Positions 1-8,117 of a stretch of DNA of 32,485 nt are shown here, piece by piece (within the stretch, counting starts at the first letter, position 1; the number at the start of each line of letters is the position of its first letter). A model generated the notes under the pieces. The model ran no database searches, was not told the DNA's origin, and was given only the letters and a program-made list of their open reading frames with translations. The position numbers and the translations under genes are program-made. This DNA is from Lachnospiraceae bacterium (GTDB taxonomy: Bacteria > Bacillota_A > Clostridia > Lachnospirales > Lachnospiraceae): assembly GCA_017621115.1 (NCBI GenBank), contig JAGATU010000034.1, positions 1 through 32,485 on the forward strand, given 5' to 3'.

Positions 1-134
1 GCACCCTTACGGGTATCATTGATAATTTCCTCTGTCGTCATATTCTTGTATCGTTCCGCATTATACTCCCGTATCTTTCGGATATCATCCACACCAAATC
101 TTTCACTTATTATTGGTTCCTTCATCGCCATCAT
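1..134 (-). CDS. Small antitoxin-like protein, partial (runs off the left edge)
   Basis: This minus-strand frame begins inside the 3' end of the PIN gene, overlapping it by about 32 bases, and is open to the edge of the window, giving about 44 residues. The visible protein is hydrophilic and starts MMAMKEPIISERF, followed by a charged stretch. GGAGG at 141-145 lies 6 bases before the ATG at 134 and 9 before the ATG at 131; the third ATG at 125 is less well placed. A short gene overlapping the end of a PIN gene is the usual layout of a type II toxin-antitoxin pair, although antitoxins more often come first. From memory, similar short proteins follow PIN genes in other Lachnospiraceae. The antitoxin role is inferred from position; no DNA-binding domain is visible in the part present. 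Confidence 0.6.
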   Translation of the reverse strand, partial: MMAMKEPIISERFGVDDIRKIREYNAERYKNMTTEEIINDTRKG

Positions 135-609
135 ACACTTCCTCCAGCAAAACCGATGGTGGATAAATCAACAAATCCTTATAGCCTTCCAAGGTAGTTA
201 TCACTTTTACACCTTTTATTGTTTTTACATTCACAATATGTTTAAAGTTCCAAGATGTAATAATATCACAACCTGCCAAAAGAGCTGACGCAATATGTTG
301 ACAATCCTCAGTACATTTCTGTTTTAAAATACCCAGGCCCACAAATTTATCTGCCAGTTTTATAGTCTTCTCATCTCTAATAACCATATTATACTCTATT
401 TGATTTAAAAAATCCATTAATATATCAAATTTCTCATTTGAACATTTACTGATTTCATTTAACACAATATCGGATATAAATACTTCATATACTCTCCCCT
501 CTTTTAATATTTCCCAAAACCTTCTGGTTTCTTCCATCTTCTCCGGTGCATCCGGCTGTGATAAATAACTGATAACAGATGTATCCAGATATATCTTCAT
601 TTTTCTCAA
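103..609 (-). CDS. PIN-domain protein, VapC-like putative ribonuclease toxin
   Basis: The 168-residue protein has the PIN fold signature. An N-terminal MKIYLDTSV strand carries the first conserved Asp, a central acidic position follows in VLNEISK, there is an Asp in TEDCQHIASAL, and TSWNFKHI near residue 118 supplies the last polar site. PIN proteins are Mg-dependent RNases, and VapC toxins cut tRNA or rRNA. The frame can start at TTG (607-609) or at the internal ATG (598-600). AGGAGG sits 8 bases before the TTG but 17 before the ATG, so TTG is preferred. It lies 18 bases after the kinase gene and overlaps the next small gene, so all are probably co-transcribed. Toxin activity is inferred from family and layout; a non-toxic PIN protein is possible. 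Confidence 0.8.
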   Translation of the reverse strand: MRKMKIYLDTSVISYLSQPDAPEKMEETRRFWEILKEGRVYEVFISDIVLNEISKCSNEKFDILMDFLNQIEYNMVIRDEKTIKLADKFVGLGILKQKCTEDCQHIASALLAGCDIITSWNFKHIVNVKTIKGVKVITTLEGYKDLLIYPPSVLLEEVYDGDEGTNNK

Positions 610-627
610 TATTCATACCTCCTCTAT

Positions 628-1956
628 CTACTCCTTTACAACATTAATTGAATAAACCTTACTCACTTCTTCCGGCTCACTCCTATAGCAAATGGATATC
701 TCACCTTTTCCGGACTCCAATTCATCCAAAGGAATCGACATAAGAATATCATCTTTTATCTCCCAATATGAACCATCCTTAATTAATATCTTTCTGCCAT
801 ATTCATCATACAAAATGGCACGTAACCGTTGTTCTACGGTTCCATCCTCCAATACGTTAGCGGATTCTTTTTCCCTCTCCCCCGCTGCCTGAGTGGTCAA
901 ACGAATCATTCCTGCCAAACCAACCACTAATAGCATTAAATAAAGGAACCTTTTTCCCATTCCACAGAAAACATCTTTATTCACTTCATAAATAACACTT
1001 GTTCTTTTACGACAAAGCAGCAAAAAAAGAATTCCACATATCCAAATAAGCCATAACGGATAATCCACTTCTTTGTACTGATGGCAGTATGCAAAATACA
1101 ACACTAAAAACGCACATACTATCTTACACGCAGATACAGCTCCTCTTTGAATACGTATCTTACTCTCTTTTTGTCTTCCAATCCTGCGGATATGCTGCAG
1201 TTGTTCCAGTACCTCTTCCATCGATTGGTATCTTTGTTCCGGTTTTTCCATCGTGCATTTCTCGATAATATGACTCATTCCCCAGGATACGGACGGATTA
1301 ACATCTTTAATACTCAGTTTACCGCCACGACGCTGTTCTTTTTTACCTCCTGTCAATAGATAATACAGAGTCATTCCAAAAGCATAGATATCCGTTCTGA
1401 CATCCGGCGTACCGGCATTTTTGTCCTTTCTCTGTCCACACTGTTCCTTCGGCGCAAAATATTTCGTCCCACTGATGCGCTGTTTCTTATCCTTAAAACA
1501 GACATAGGCACTTCCCAAATCAACCAGTCGTATTTCCCCGGCATTTGTCAGCATAATATTATCCGGCTTACAGTCCATATATAAAATCGGGACTGACATC
1601 CGATGCAGATAGTTGATTCCTTTTGCAATATCCTTTGCCCAAGGTAATACATCCTTCTCCGTCAGTGTCTGATGTTTCATCTTTTCTTTAAGCGTAATTC
1701 CTTCCACATAATCCATAACCAGAAATACCTGCCCGGCTTCCTTTACAATATCTACAATGCGAGGAAAGGCATTACAGGATATGGTTTTTAACAGCTCCAG
1801 TTCCATACTCCGTTCCAAATCCGACGGTTCTTCCAGTTCTTTTACCGCCCATTCTTTCTGCAGTTTATTGTCATAGCATAAATAGACGGATCCTCGTCCT
1901 CCCCTTCCCAATTGCTTCTTTATCATATATCTGTTTCCCAACAATCCATCTGTCAT
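628..1956 (-). CDS. Membrane-anchored serine/threonine protein kinase (Hanks type)
   Basis: The N-terminal 260 residues or so form a eukaryotic-like kinase domain. It has a glycine loop GRGGRGSV (17-24), ATP-binding Lys39 in AVKEL, the catalytic loop YMDCKPDN with Asp128, Lys130 and Asn133, DLG (146-148) in place of DFG, and TDIYAFGMTLYYLL in the C-lobe. The usual Arg before the catalytic Asp is Met, so this is a non-RD kinase. About three hydrophobic segments follow (roughly 275-355), then a C-terminal tail of about 80 residues, probably outside the cell. No PASTA repeats are present, so it is not a PrkC orthologue. A GTG at 1965 is possible, but the ATG at 1956 has GGGG at a better distance. 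The phosphatase gene immediately upstream touches it, making a kinase/phosphatase pair. Substrates are unknown. Confidence 0.88.
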   Translation of the reverse strand: MTDGLLGNRYMIKKQLGRGGRGSVYLCYDNKLQKEWAVKELEEPSDLERSMELELLKTISCNAFPRIVDIVKEAGQVFLVMDYVEGITLKEKMKHQTLTEKDVLPWAKDIAKGINYLHRMSVPILYMDCKPDNIMLTNAGEIRLVDLGSAYVCFKDKKQRISGTKYFAPKEQCGQRKDKNAGTPDVRTDIYAFGMTLYYLLTGGKKEQRRGGKLSIKDVNPSVSWGMSHIIEKCTMEKPEQRYQSMEEVLEQLQHIRRIGRQKESKIRIQRGAVSACKIVCAFLVLYFAYCHQYKEVDYPLWLIWICGILFLLLCRKRTSVIYEVNKDVFCGMGKRFLYLMLLVVGLAGMIRLTTQAAGEREKESANVLEDGTVEQRLRAILYDEYGRKILIKDGSYWEIKDDILMSIPLDELESGKGEISICYRSEPEEVSKVYSINVVKE

Positions 1957-1961
1957 CCTTA

Positions 1962-2663
1962 TCACCCCACTTTAATACAAATTGCTGAAATATTATCCTT
2001 CTCACCCAATATCTGGACATTCTCCTTAACAGCCACTAACGATTCCCGGATTCTTTTCTCATCACACTCTATCCGTTTTATCCACTCTGCCGTACAAATC
2101 CTATGTTCACTCCTTTTGTAAAATCCATCACTTGAAAGAAGGAAAACCATCCCCCTTCCCAGCCTCATACGTCTATAAAACAGAATCGGATTTCTACCTG
2201 TTCCGACCGCCTGTAATAACGCTCCTGATTTATCCTGTTGAATCGGAGTCATCCTTTTCAAACATTTCTTCCCTTCAAAAACAGCACTGTCACCAACATG
2301 AAATATGTAGCCACTACTTCCAGCAAGCAAAATCATGCTCATAGTTGTTCCAAGACGGATACCCAACTCTTTTCCGTATCTTTGAAGTTGCATATGGCAA
2401 CTGTATATCTGCCTCTTAACGGTATTACAGATGCTTCGCCCTGACAGCTTGCCAGGTCTTCTTACCATCTTTTTAAAGCATTCCAGCATACTGTTTACAA
2501 CAAAACTGCTTGCATGCTCACCGGCTTCCAAACCTCCGATTCCGTCGCATACCACTGCCAGAAGATACTTTGTCCCATCCCTATTTACCTGACGGATACA
2601 CAACGAATCCTCGTTCTTATCACGAAGTCCCTTCTCCCATATATAATTGCAAAAAAACTCCAT
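1962..2663 (-). CDS. PP2C-family serine/threonine protein phosphatase
   Basis: The 233-residue protein is a single PP2C domain. It shows RDKNEDS (14-20), the metal-binding VCDGIGG (Asp40-Gly41), HVGDSAVF in the middle, SSDGF with a further metal Asp, and a C-terminal DNISAICIKV. It lacks a signal peptide and membrane segments, so it acts in the cytosol, most simply removing phosphates placed by the kinase encoded next to it. Its stop codon overlaps the alternative GTG start of the kinase and lies 5 bases before the preferred ATG, which points to translational coupling. GGAGGAAAG precedes the ATG at 2663. It is shorter than usual stand-alone PrpC (about 250 residues) but has all core motifs. 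Confidence 0.9.
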   Translation of the reverse strand: MEFFCNYIWEKGLRDKNEDSLCIRQVNRDGTKYLLAVVCDGIGGLEAGEHASSFVVNSMLECFKKMVRRPGKLSGRSICNTVKRQIYSCHMQLQRYGKELGIRLGTTMSMILLAGSSGYIFHVGDSAVFEGKKCLKRMTPIQQDKSGALLQAVGTGRNPILFYRRMRLGRGMVFLLSSDGFYKRSEHRICTAEWIKRIECDEKRIRESLVAVKENVQILGEKDNISAICIKVG

Positions 2664-2750
2664 CTTTCCTCCATTCTTTATGTTGTAAAACTGTTGAAAA
2701 ATTTGACCGAACGGTCCTGATAATCAGACTCAAAATGATTGACTTATCTA

Positions 2751-2879
2751 TTACTCCCCAATAGTAACATACCAGCCCTCCTCTGTCACTTCGGCATTTT
2801 TACCAATGATTTTTCTGTCATCATTTTGCACAATACAATATCTGGTAGTTCTGTTGCATCCCAAACACCTTTTCCCACA
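2751..2879 (-). pseudogene. Possible gene remnant with four cysteines, no usual start
   Basis: A frame of about 42 codons reads CGKRCLGCNRTTRYC, then a hydrophilic stretch, and ends in EEGWYVTIGE and a TAA. The composition looks protein-like, with a Cys-x3-Cys-x2-Cys-x6-Cys cluster, but no ATG or GTG is in frame between it and the terminator just upstream. A TTG at the sixth codon with AAGG 3 bases away is poor. It may be the 3' remnant of a decayed gene or chance. No family is recognised. Confidence 0.2.
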
Positions 2880-2895
2880 TAATATCTTTCCGGAA

Positions 2896-2938
2896 ATATA
2901 AATAAAAACAGCCGGCGCAGAAATATTCTACACCGGCT
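2896..2938 (-). terminator. Rho-independent terminator of the pyrH-rseP operon
   Basis: Read on the minus strand, arms at 2926-2938 and 2910-2922 form a 13-bp stem (two G-U pairs, no mismatch) around a 3-base loop, followed by TGTTTTTATTTATA. It lies about 50 bases after the rseP stop codon and closes the housekeeping operon. Confidence 0.88.
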
Positions 2939-2986
2939 ATTGCATTAATATATTGTTCCAACCTTTTGTTAAATCATATTTTAACT

Positions 2987-4039
2987 TCATCCAAACAATC
3001 TCATAATATCATTATACATAACAAATACCATAAGAATCATTAAAGCCACAAATCCCGCAAAATGTACCATACCTTCTTTATCCGGTGGTATCGGCTTACC
3101 ACGTACTGCTTCAACCAGCAGGAAAATCAAACGGCCACCATCCAGTGCCGGAAGCGGAAGCAGATTCATAACCCCAAGGTTCACACTAAGCAGCAAGGTT
3201 ATATTAAGTAAATTAATTGCTACTACTCCCATTCCATACGGTGCCGCCTGCTTAGAAATATCCCCAATTACCTGTGCAACTCCGATTGGTCCTGACACAT
3301 CATCCTTACTTCCGTTACCGCTTATCAACATGCCAAGACTCTTTATTGTAGAAGTCAGGCAATAACGGACTTCATAATAGGTGTATGGAAAAATATTGGC
3401 ATTTTTACAATCCACATATTCGCCATATCCCTGAAAGCCTATCAAATAACGTCCTTCCTCTTCACTATACCTAGGTGTTACGATAGTCTCATACGATTTA
3501 CCGTCACGTTCGTATACAAGAGCCATGTCCTTACCCTTGTTAATATACATATTAATGTAAATCTCTCTGGCAAGGTAAATTCTTTCCCCATTCATATGGG
3601 TAATCACATCTCCGGGTTCAATACCGGCTTCCTGCGCAGGATAGCCTTCAATCAGTCCGTTAATCACCGGTCGGTCTGATCCCGAAAACCATACAATAAT
3701 AAACGCAAGTAAAAAGCCAAGGATAAAGTTAAACAACGGACCTGCTATTACTGTAGAAATCCTTGCCCATACACTCGCTGCAGGAAAAGAACCTTCTTCA
3801 TAAACACGGTTTTCACCGCCTCCGAGTTCATCCTCATTTTCAAAGATACAGGCACCGCCAATCGGCAGTAAACGCAGGCAATACTCCGTTTCTCCTTTTT
3901 TGAAATGCAATAATTTGGGACCCATGCCTACCGCAAATTCAATTACATGTATCCCGTTTGCCTTAGCAAGCAAAAAATGTCCGAATTCATGAGCTACTAC
4001 TACAAGCCCAAAAATCAGCACAAAATAAATAATTGTCAC
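2987..4039 (-). CDS. rseP: RseP/RasP-type site-2 zinc metalloprotease
   Basis: This is an intramembrane protease that cleaves membrane-bound substrates such as anti-sigma factors after a first cut. The 350-residue protein shows the zinc motif HEFGH at 17-21 inside the first membrane helix, a PDZ domain around residues 120-205, and the second catalytic motif NLLPLPALDGGR with Asp300 in the third helix, followed by a last C-terminal helix. It starts with GTG at 4039; GAGGTGAC sits just upstream. It is 17 bases behind dxr and is the last gene before the terminator. In B. subtilis the orthologue RasP cleaves RsiW and FtsL remnants; the targets here are not known. Confidence 0.95.
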   Translation of the reverse strand: MTIIYFVLIFGLVVVAHEFGHFLLAKANGIHVIEFAVGMGPKLLHFKKGETEYCLRLLPIGGACIFENEDELGGGENRVYEEGSFPAASVWARISTVIAGPLFNFILGFLLAFIIVWFSGSDRPVINGLIEGYPAQEAGIEPGDVITHMNGERIYLAREIYINMYINKGKDMALVYERDGKSYETIVTPRYSEEEGRYLIGFQGYGEYVDCKNANIFPYTYYEVRYCLTSTIKSLGMLISGNGSKDDVSGPIGVAQVIGDISKQAAPYGMGVVAINLLNITLLLSVNLGVMNLLPLPALDGGRLIFLLVEAVRGKPIPPDKEGMVHFAGFVALMILMVFVMYNDIMRLFG

Positions 4040-4056
4040 TCTGTCACCTCAAAAAT

Positions 4057-5202
4057 CTAGTTTAATTTAGATTTAATAAATTCATAGCATTCCGCTTCAG
4101 CCGCAAGAATCTGCTCAACCGTAGGATCTGCTACTACTTTATGATTCTCCATGGATGCACGGATTAATTCATATATCTGTAAAAATCGTATCTTGTTATC
4201 CAAAAACAACGCCACAGCCTTTTCATTTGCAGCATTAAATACCGTAGGCATACTTCCGCCAATACGGGATGCCTCGTAAGCCATCGCAAGACCTTCAAAA
4301 GTCTCCGTATCCGGCTTTTCAAAAGTCATATTGGCCAGTTCATAAAAATCCACCTGGTTATTCTGCATCGGAAGGCGTCTTGGATAGAACAATGCATACT
4401 GGATAGGAAGCTTCATATCCGGAAGTCCCATCTGTCCAATGACCGCACCATCCTTAAACTGTACCGCTGAATGCAGGATACTCTGTGGCTGAATTAATAC
4501 CTGAACCTGATCCAGGCTTACATCAAATAACCACTTAGCCTCAATAACTTCCAATCCCTTATTTACCAGAGAAGCCGAATCAATGGTAATCTTACGACCC
4601 ATGGACCAGTTTGGATGCTTAAGAGCGTCCGCAGCGGTCATATTTACCAATTCTTCGCGCTTTTTGCCTCTAAACGGTCCTCCGGATGCCGTAAGTAAAA
4701 TCTTATCAATGCCTTCCTTATCCTGCCCTTGTAATGACTGGAAAATCGCACTGTGTTCACTGTCAACCGGCAAAATAGATACTCCCATTTTGGCCGCCAG
4801 GGGCATAATAATATGACCTGCCGTCACCAATGTCTCTTTATTGGCAAGCGCAATATCCTTACCGCTTTCTATCGCTGCAATCGTCGGACGGATACCAATC
4901 ATACCCACAATTGCAGTTACAAGCATTTCAGATTCCGGCATTACTGCAATTTCCAGCAGACCGTCCATACCGCATACAACCCTGGTATCCAAATCGGCAA
5001 CTGCTTCTTTTAACAGTCTTCCCGCTTCTTCATCCCACATACATGCAATTTTCGGTCTAAACTCACGGACCTGTGCTTCCATTAGCTTAGCATTTCTGCC
5101 GGCAGCAAGAGCAACCACTTCAAGTCCGCCCTGCTCACGTACTATTTCCAAAGTCTGTGTCCCAATCGAACCGGTAGAACCCAATATCGCTATTTTTTTC
5201 AT
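4057..5202 (-). CDS. dxr: 1-deoxy-D-xylulose 5-phosphate reductoisomerase
   Basis: Dxr converts 1-deoxy-D-xylulose 5-phosphate to 2-C-methyl-D-erythritol 4-phosphate with NADPH, the committed step of the MEP isoprenoid pathway. The 381-residue length is normal. The N-terminus has the nucleotide motif GSTGSIGTQT (8-17). LANKETLV, the metal-site motif DSEHSAIFQ, LTASGGPFR and SLVNKGLEVIEA follow in the expected order. It sits between cdsA (14 bases upstream) and rseP (17 bases downstream), the standard order. With uppS upstream, the operon encodes both a step of isoprenoid precursor synthesis and the enzyme making undecaprenyl diphosphate. Confidence 0.97.
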   Translation of the reverse strand: MKKIAILGSTGSIGTQTLEIVREQGGLEVVALAAGRNAKLMEAQVREFRPKIACMWDEEAGRLLKEAVADLDTRVVCGMDGLLEIAVMPESEMLVTAIVGMIGIRPTIAAIESGKDIALANKETLVTAGHIIMPLAAKMGVSILPVDSEHSAIFQSLQGQDKEGIDKILLTASGGPFRGKKREELVNMTAADALKHPNWSMGRKITIDSASLVNKGLEVIEAKWLFDVSLDQVQVLIQPQSILHSAVQFKDGAVIGQMGLPDMKLPIQYALFYPRRLPMQNNQVDFYELANMTFEKPDTETFEGLAMAYEASRIGGSMPTVFNAANEKAVALFLDNKIRFLQIYELIRASMENHKVVADPTVEQILAAEAECYEFIKSKLN

Positions 5203-5216
5203 ATGCTACTCCAATT

Positions 5217-6026
5217 TTAAACAAAATAATAAACCAAAAAGTAAATGATCGGCGCCGTAACTATCACGCTGTCAAAACGGTCCATAATTCCTCCATGACC
5301 CGGAATCAATGTACCATAATCCTTAATATCCTGATTACGTTTGATTGCAGATGCTGCCAAATCGCCAATCTGGGAAATAACACTTCCCAATGCTCCCAAT
5401 ACCGCACATACTACAATCAAATTCACTTCCTGCCCTACCTTGGCAGAAAACAAATACCCGAACAAGGCTCCTGCCAATGCTGAACCGGCAACACCACCGA
5501 TACTGCCTTCTACTGATTTTTTAGGGCTGAGTACCGGAGCCAGTTTATGCTTACCTAACAATACTCCTGTAAAATAAGCAAAAGTATCACTAATCCATGA
5601 AGCAATAAACACCATCCACACCAGATATATTCCGTACTCCATCATACGGATACGGTAAATAAAGGAAAACATCACCGGTGCATATAATACACAAAAATAG
5701 GCTGCCATAATCTGGTTGGCATGATACTTTGGAAATGTGAGTACATATACGCCCATTACACATAAGAAAAACAATACCGCCCATAATAACACAAGTGTCT
5801 CATCCGGCGAGAATACAGTAAGTGCATAAAAAGCGATAATTGCCAAATAACACACTACTTCCAATGCATTCACCTTATTGCCGTGTATCTTACATGCCTT
5901 GGATAATTCATAAAAACCGATGCAGGAAATAGCAAGCAGCGTTCCCGCCAAAATATATCCGCCTGAAAGAATCGTCACCAGTGCGATTACAACCAAAACA
6001 GCTCCGCTTATACATCTGGTTACCAT
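5217..6026 (-). CDS. cdsA: Phosphatidate cytidylyltransferase (CDP-diglyceride synthase)
   Basis: CdsA makes CDP-diacylglycerol from phosphatidate and CTP, the branch point to anionic phospholipids. The 269-residue protein is highly hydrophobic with about seven or eight membrane segments. It carries SPKKSVEGSIGG near residue 170 and the C-terminal family signature, beginning GDLAASAIKRNQDIKDYG and ending PGHGGIMDRFDS. The ATG at 6026 lies 2 bases beyond the uppS stop, and its Shine-Dalgarno GGAGG is formed by the last uppS codons, so the two are translationally linked. Confidence 0.96.
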   Translation of the reverse strand: MVTRCISGAVLVVIALVTILSGGYILAGTLLAISCIGFYELSKACKIHGNKVNALEVVCYLAIIAFYALTVFSPDETLVLLWAVLFFLCVMGVYVLTFPKYHANQIMAAYFCVLYAPVMFSFIYRIRMMEYGIYLVWMVFIASWISDTFAYFTGVLLGKHKLAPVLSPKKSVEGSIGGVAGSALAGALFGYLFSAKVGQEVNLIVVCAVLGALGSVISQIGDLAASAIKRNQDIKDYGTLIPGHGGIMDRFDSVIVTAPIIYFLVYYFV

Positions 6027-6028
6027 TC

Positions 6029-6736
6029 TTATTCCTCCTTAATACCGCCGTATTTTCTGTCTCTTTGATTATATGCAGCTACAGCCTTTTCCAATTCTTC
6101 TTTTGAAAAATCAGGCCATGCAACCGGCGTAAAATAAAATTCTGTATATGCATTCTGCCATAATAAGAAATTGGAAATCCTCTGTTCTCCACAAGTACGG
6201 ATTAATAAATCCGGTGCCGGAAGTCCGGCTGTATCCAAATGGTCTTCAATTACCTGCTCAGTAATATCCTCCGGCATAATCTCGCCCGCCTGTACTTTTG
6301 CAGCAATCTTACCCATTGCACGTCTTAACTCATCACGTCCGCCATAGTTAATCGCAATCTGGAAATGAAGACCTGTGTTGTCCTTGGTAGCTTCTTCCAA
6401 ATCTGCAATTTTCTCTTGAATGTCTGCATCCAGTTTGGTCTTGTCACCGATAACACGTACGCACATATTATTCTGGTTAGCACGTTTTTTACAGTTAACC
6501 ATATAATTACGGAGCAACTTCATAAGAGCTGCTACCTCCTCGGCCGGCCTGCTCCAATTTTCGGTAGAAAATGCGTATACCGTGAAATAATTGATACCCA
6601 TATTGTAAGTAATCTCACACATATCTTCTACTGTTTTGGCACCCTGTACATGTCCAAAGGTTCTCGGCTTTCCGTGAGCCTTTGCCCACCTTCCGTTACC
6701 GTCTAAAATAATTGCTACATGATTTGGAATCTGCAT
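6029..6736 (-). CDS. uppS: Isoprenyl transferase (undecaprenyl diphosphate synthase)
   Basis: This cis-prenyltransferase adds isopentenyl units to farnesyl diphosphate to make the C55 lipid carrier for peptidoglycan and other wall polymers. Motifs are HVAIILDGNGRWA (6-18, catalytic Asp12), FGHVQGAK, FSTENWSRP, and near the C-terminus RTCGEQRISNFLLWQ and TEFYFT. The frame is open to an ATG at 6751, but that codon has no ribosome site. GGGG 6 bases before the ATG at 6736 makes the 235-residue form more likely, and this matches the usual family start near PNHVAI. It follows frr after a 69-base gap that contains a strong hairpin. Confidence 0.96.
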   Translation of the reverse strand: MQIPNHVAIILDGNGRWAKAHGKPRTFGHVQGAKTVEDMCEITYNMGINYFTVYAFSTENWSRPAEEVAALMKLLRNYMVNCKKRANQNNMCVRVIGDKTKLDADIQEKIADLEEATKDNTGLHFQIAINYGGRDELRRAMGKIAAKVQAGEIMPEDITEQVIEDHLDTAGLPAPDLLIRTCGEQRISNFLLWQNAYTEFYFTPVAWPDFSKEELEKAVAAYNQRDRKYGGIKEE

Positions 6737-6762
6737 AGTTTCCCCTTTCATACAATGACATA

Positions 6763-6796
6763 AAGAGAGGACACACCTTTAAGTCTGCCCCCTCTT
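6763..6796 (-). other. Stem-loop between frr and uppS
   Basis: On the minus-strand RNA, arms at 6783-6796 and 6763-6776 pair as a 14-position stem with one G-G mismatch and two G-U pairs around a 6-base loop. There is no U-run after it, so it is not a standard terminator. It could be an RNA-processing or stability element setting the uppS level relative to frr. Confidence 0.5.
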
Positions 6797-6805
6797 ATAT
6801 TTGTT

Positions 6806-7357
6806 TTATACTGTCATGATTTCTTTTGATTTGGAATCAATTGCTGCATCAATATCTTTGATAAACTGGTCTGTTATCTTCTGAAGTTTATCCTGTAAAT
6901 CTTTGATTTCGTCTTCAGAAACTTCTTCTTTACCCAGTTTCTTAAATGCATCATTTCCATCACGACGGATGTTACGGATTGCAACCTTTGCATCCTCACC
7001 TTTCTTCTTAACATCCTTAACCAAATCTTTTCTTCTCTCTTCTGTTAACTCAGGGAAAACAAGGCGAATTACCGCACCGTCATTAGAAGGAGTAATTCCT
7101 ACATCTGACATCATAATTGCCTTTTCAATCTCTTTAATTAAACTTTTTTCCCATGGTGCAATCTGAAGCATACGTGGTTCAGGAACTGAAATATTACCTA
7201 CCTGCTGAAGTGGTGTAGGAGTTCCGTAATAATCCACTTTAATCTTGTCCAATACATGAGGATTGGCACGTCCTGCACGGATAGTCTGGTAATCACCTTC
7301 CAAATGTGCCAAAGCCTTTTCCATTTTATCATTATAAACCTGTAATCTTGCGTCCAT
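6806..7357 (-). CDS. frr: Ribosome recycling factor
   Basis: RRF works with EF-G to split the post-termination ribosome. The 183-residue protein is of normal length. It begins MDARLQVYNDKMEKAL and carries the conserved RAGRANPHVLDKIKVDYYG, then PTPLQQVGNISVPEPRML, and the helical C-terminal half with LVKDVKKKGEDAKVAIRNIR. The ATG at 7357 has AGAGGG a few bases upstream. It lies 20 bases after pyrH, the conserved arrangement. Confidence 0.97.
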   Translation of the reverse strand: MDARLQVYNDKMEKALAHLEGDYQTIRAGRANPHVLDKIKVDYYGTPTPLQQVGNISVPEPRMLQIAPWEKSLIKEIEKAIMMSDVGITPSNDGAVIRLVFPELTEERRKDLVKDVKKKGEDAKVAIRNIRRDGNDAFKKLGKEEVSEDEIKDLQDKLQKITDQFIKDIDAAIDSKSKEIMTV

Positions 7358-7377
7358 ATTATACCCTCTCTTATTCT

Positions 7378-8073
7378 TTATACGGTTACCTTTGTACCCT
7401 TAAATTCGCCTTTAACAGCGTTAACAATACTATTCTCTTCGTTTAAGCCGAATACCCACATCGGCATTCTGTTCTCTTTCGCAAGTACGGAAGCTGTCAT
7501 ATCTACAACCTGAAGGTTCTTCTCTACCACTTCATCAATGGACACCTCGTCGTATTTCTTGGCATCCGGATTGGTTCTTGGATCAGAATCGTATACTCCG
7601 TCTATTGCCTTTGCAAGAAGAATGACATCTGCCTCTACTTCAATTGCACGAAGCACCGTAGGTGTATCGGTTGAAAAATACGGATGTCCTGCACCACCGG
7701 CAAAAAAGACTACCATACCTTTCTCAAAATATTTAAGTGCTCTGTCCTTTGAAAATAACTTCGTAAAAGAACCGCATTCAAACGGAGTAAGAATATTGGT
7801 CATCATTCCCACGGAACGGAAAATCTCTGATACGTAAATACAGTTCATAACCGTTGCAAGCATACCGATCTGGTCTGCCTTTGTACGGTCAATATTTTCA
7901 CTGGTACGTCCTCTCCAAAAATTACCGCCACCGATAACAATACCAACCTGGATTCCATCATCAACAAGTTCTTTTACCTGAACGGCAACCTTGCGGACAG
8001 TTTCTTCGTCAAATCCCATCTTCTTCTCACCGGCAAGTGCTTCTCCGCTGAGTTTTAATAAAATTCTCTTCAT
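7378..8073 (-). CDS. pyrH: Uridylate kinase (UMP kinase)
   Basis: PyrH phosphorylates UMP to UDP, feeding pyrimidine nucleotides and UDP-sugars. The 231-residue form starts MKRILLKLSGEAL, the family start, with GAGGT 8 bases before the ATG at 8073. The frame is open 11 codons further, but without a ribosome site. Amino-acid-kinase motifs are VIGGGNFWRGR (around 48-58), the DQIGMLATVMN helix, GGAGHPYFSTDT and AKAIDGVYDSDPRTNPDA. It is preceded by the bactofilin gene, whereas in most genomes tsf is the upstream neighbour. Confidence 0.97.
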   Translation of the reverse strand: MKRILLKLSGEALAGEKKMGFDEETVRKVAVQVKELVDDGIQVGIVIGGGNFWRGRTSENIDRTKADQIGMLATVMNCIYVSEIFRSVGMMTNILTPFECGSFTKLFSKDRALKYFEKGMVVFFAGGAGHPYFSTDTPTVLRAIEVEADVILLAKAIDGVYDSDPRTNPDAKKYDEVSIDEVVEKNLQVVDMTASVLAKENRMPMWVFGLNEENSIVNAVKGEFKGTKVTV

Positions 8074-8117
8074 GTCTCTTACCTCTGTGTCGTTGTAATT
8101 ATACAAAGTCCGTATCG

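Larger units (their letters stand above)
2664..2986. other. Intergenic region between the PP2C gene and rseP
   Basis: This 323-base gap holds the rseP-operon terminator (2896-2938), the possible remnant frame at 2751-2879, and a short inverted repeat GACCG-AA-CGGTC at 2705-2716 upstream of the phosphatase gene. A promoter for the phosphatase-kinase genes should lie here, but I cannot place a convincing -35/-10 pair. Confidence 0.5.

Noticed and set aside
2705..2716. GACCG-AA-CGGTC repeat as an operator for the phosphatase gene
   Set aside because: Only 5-base arms and no promoter placed next to it; too short to support a call.
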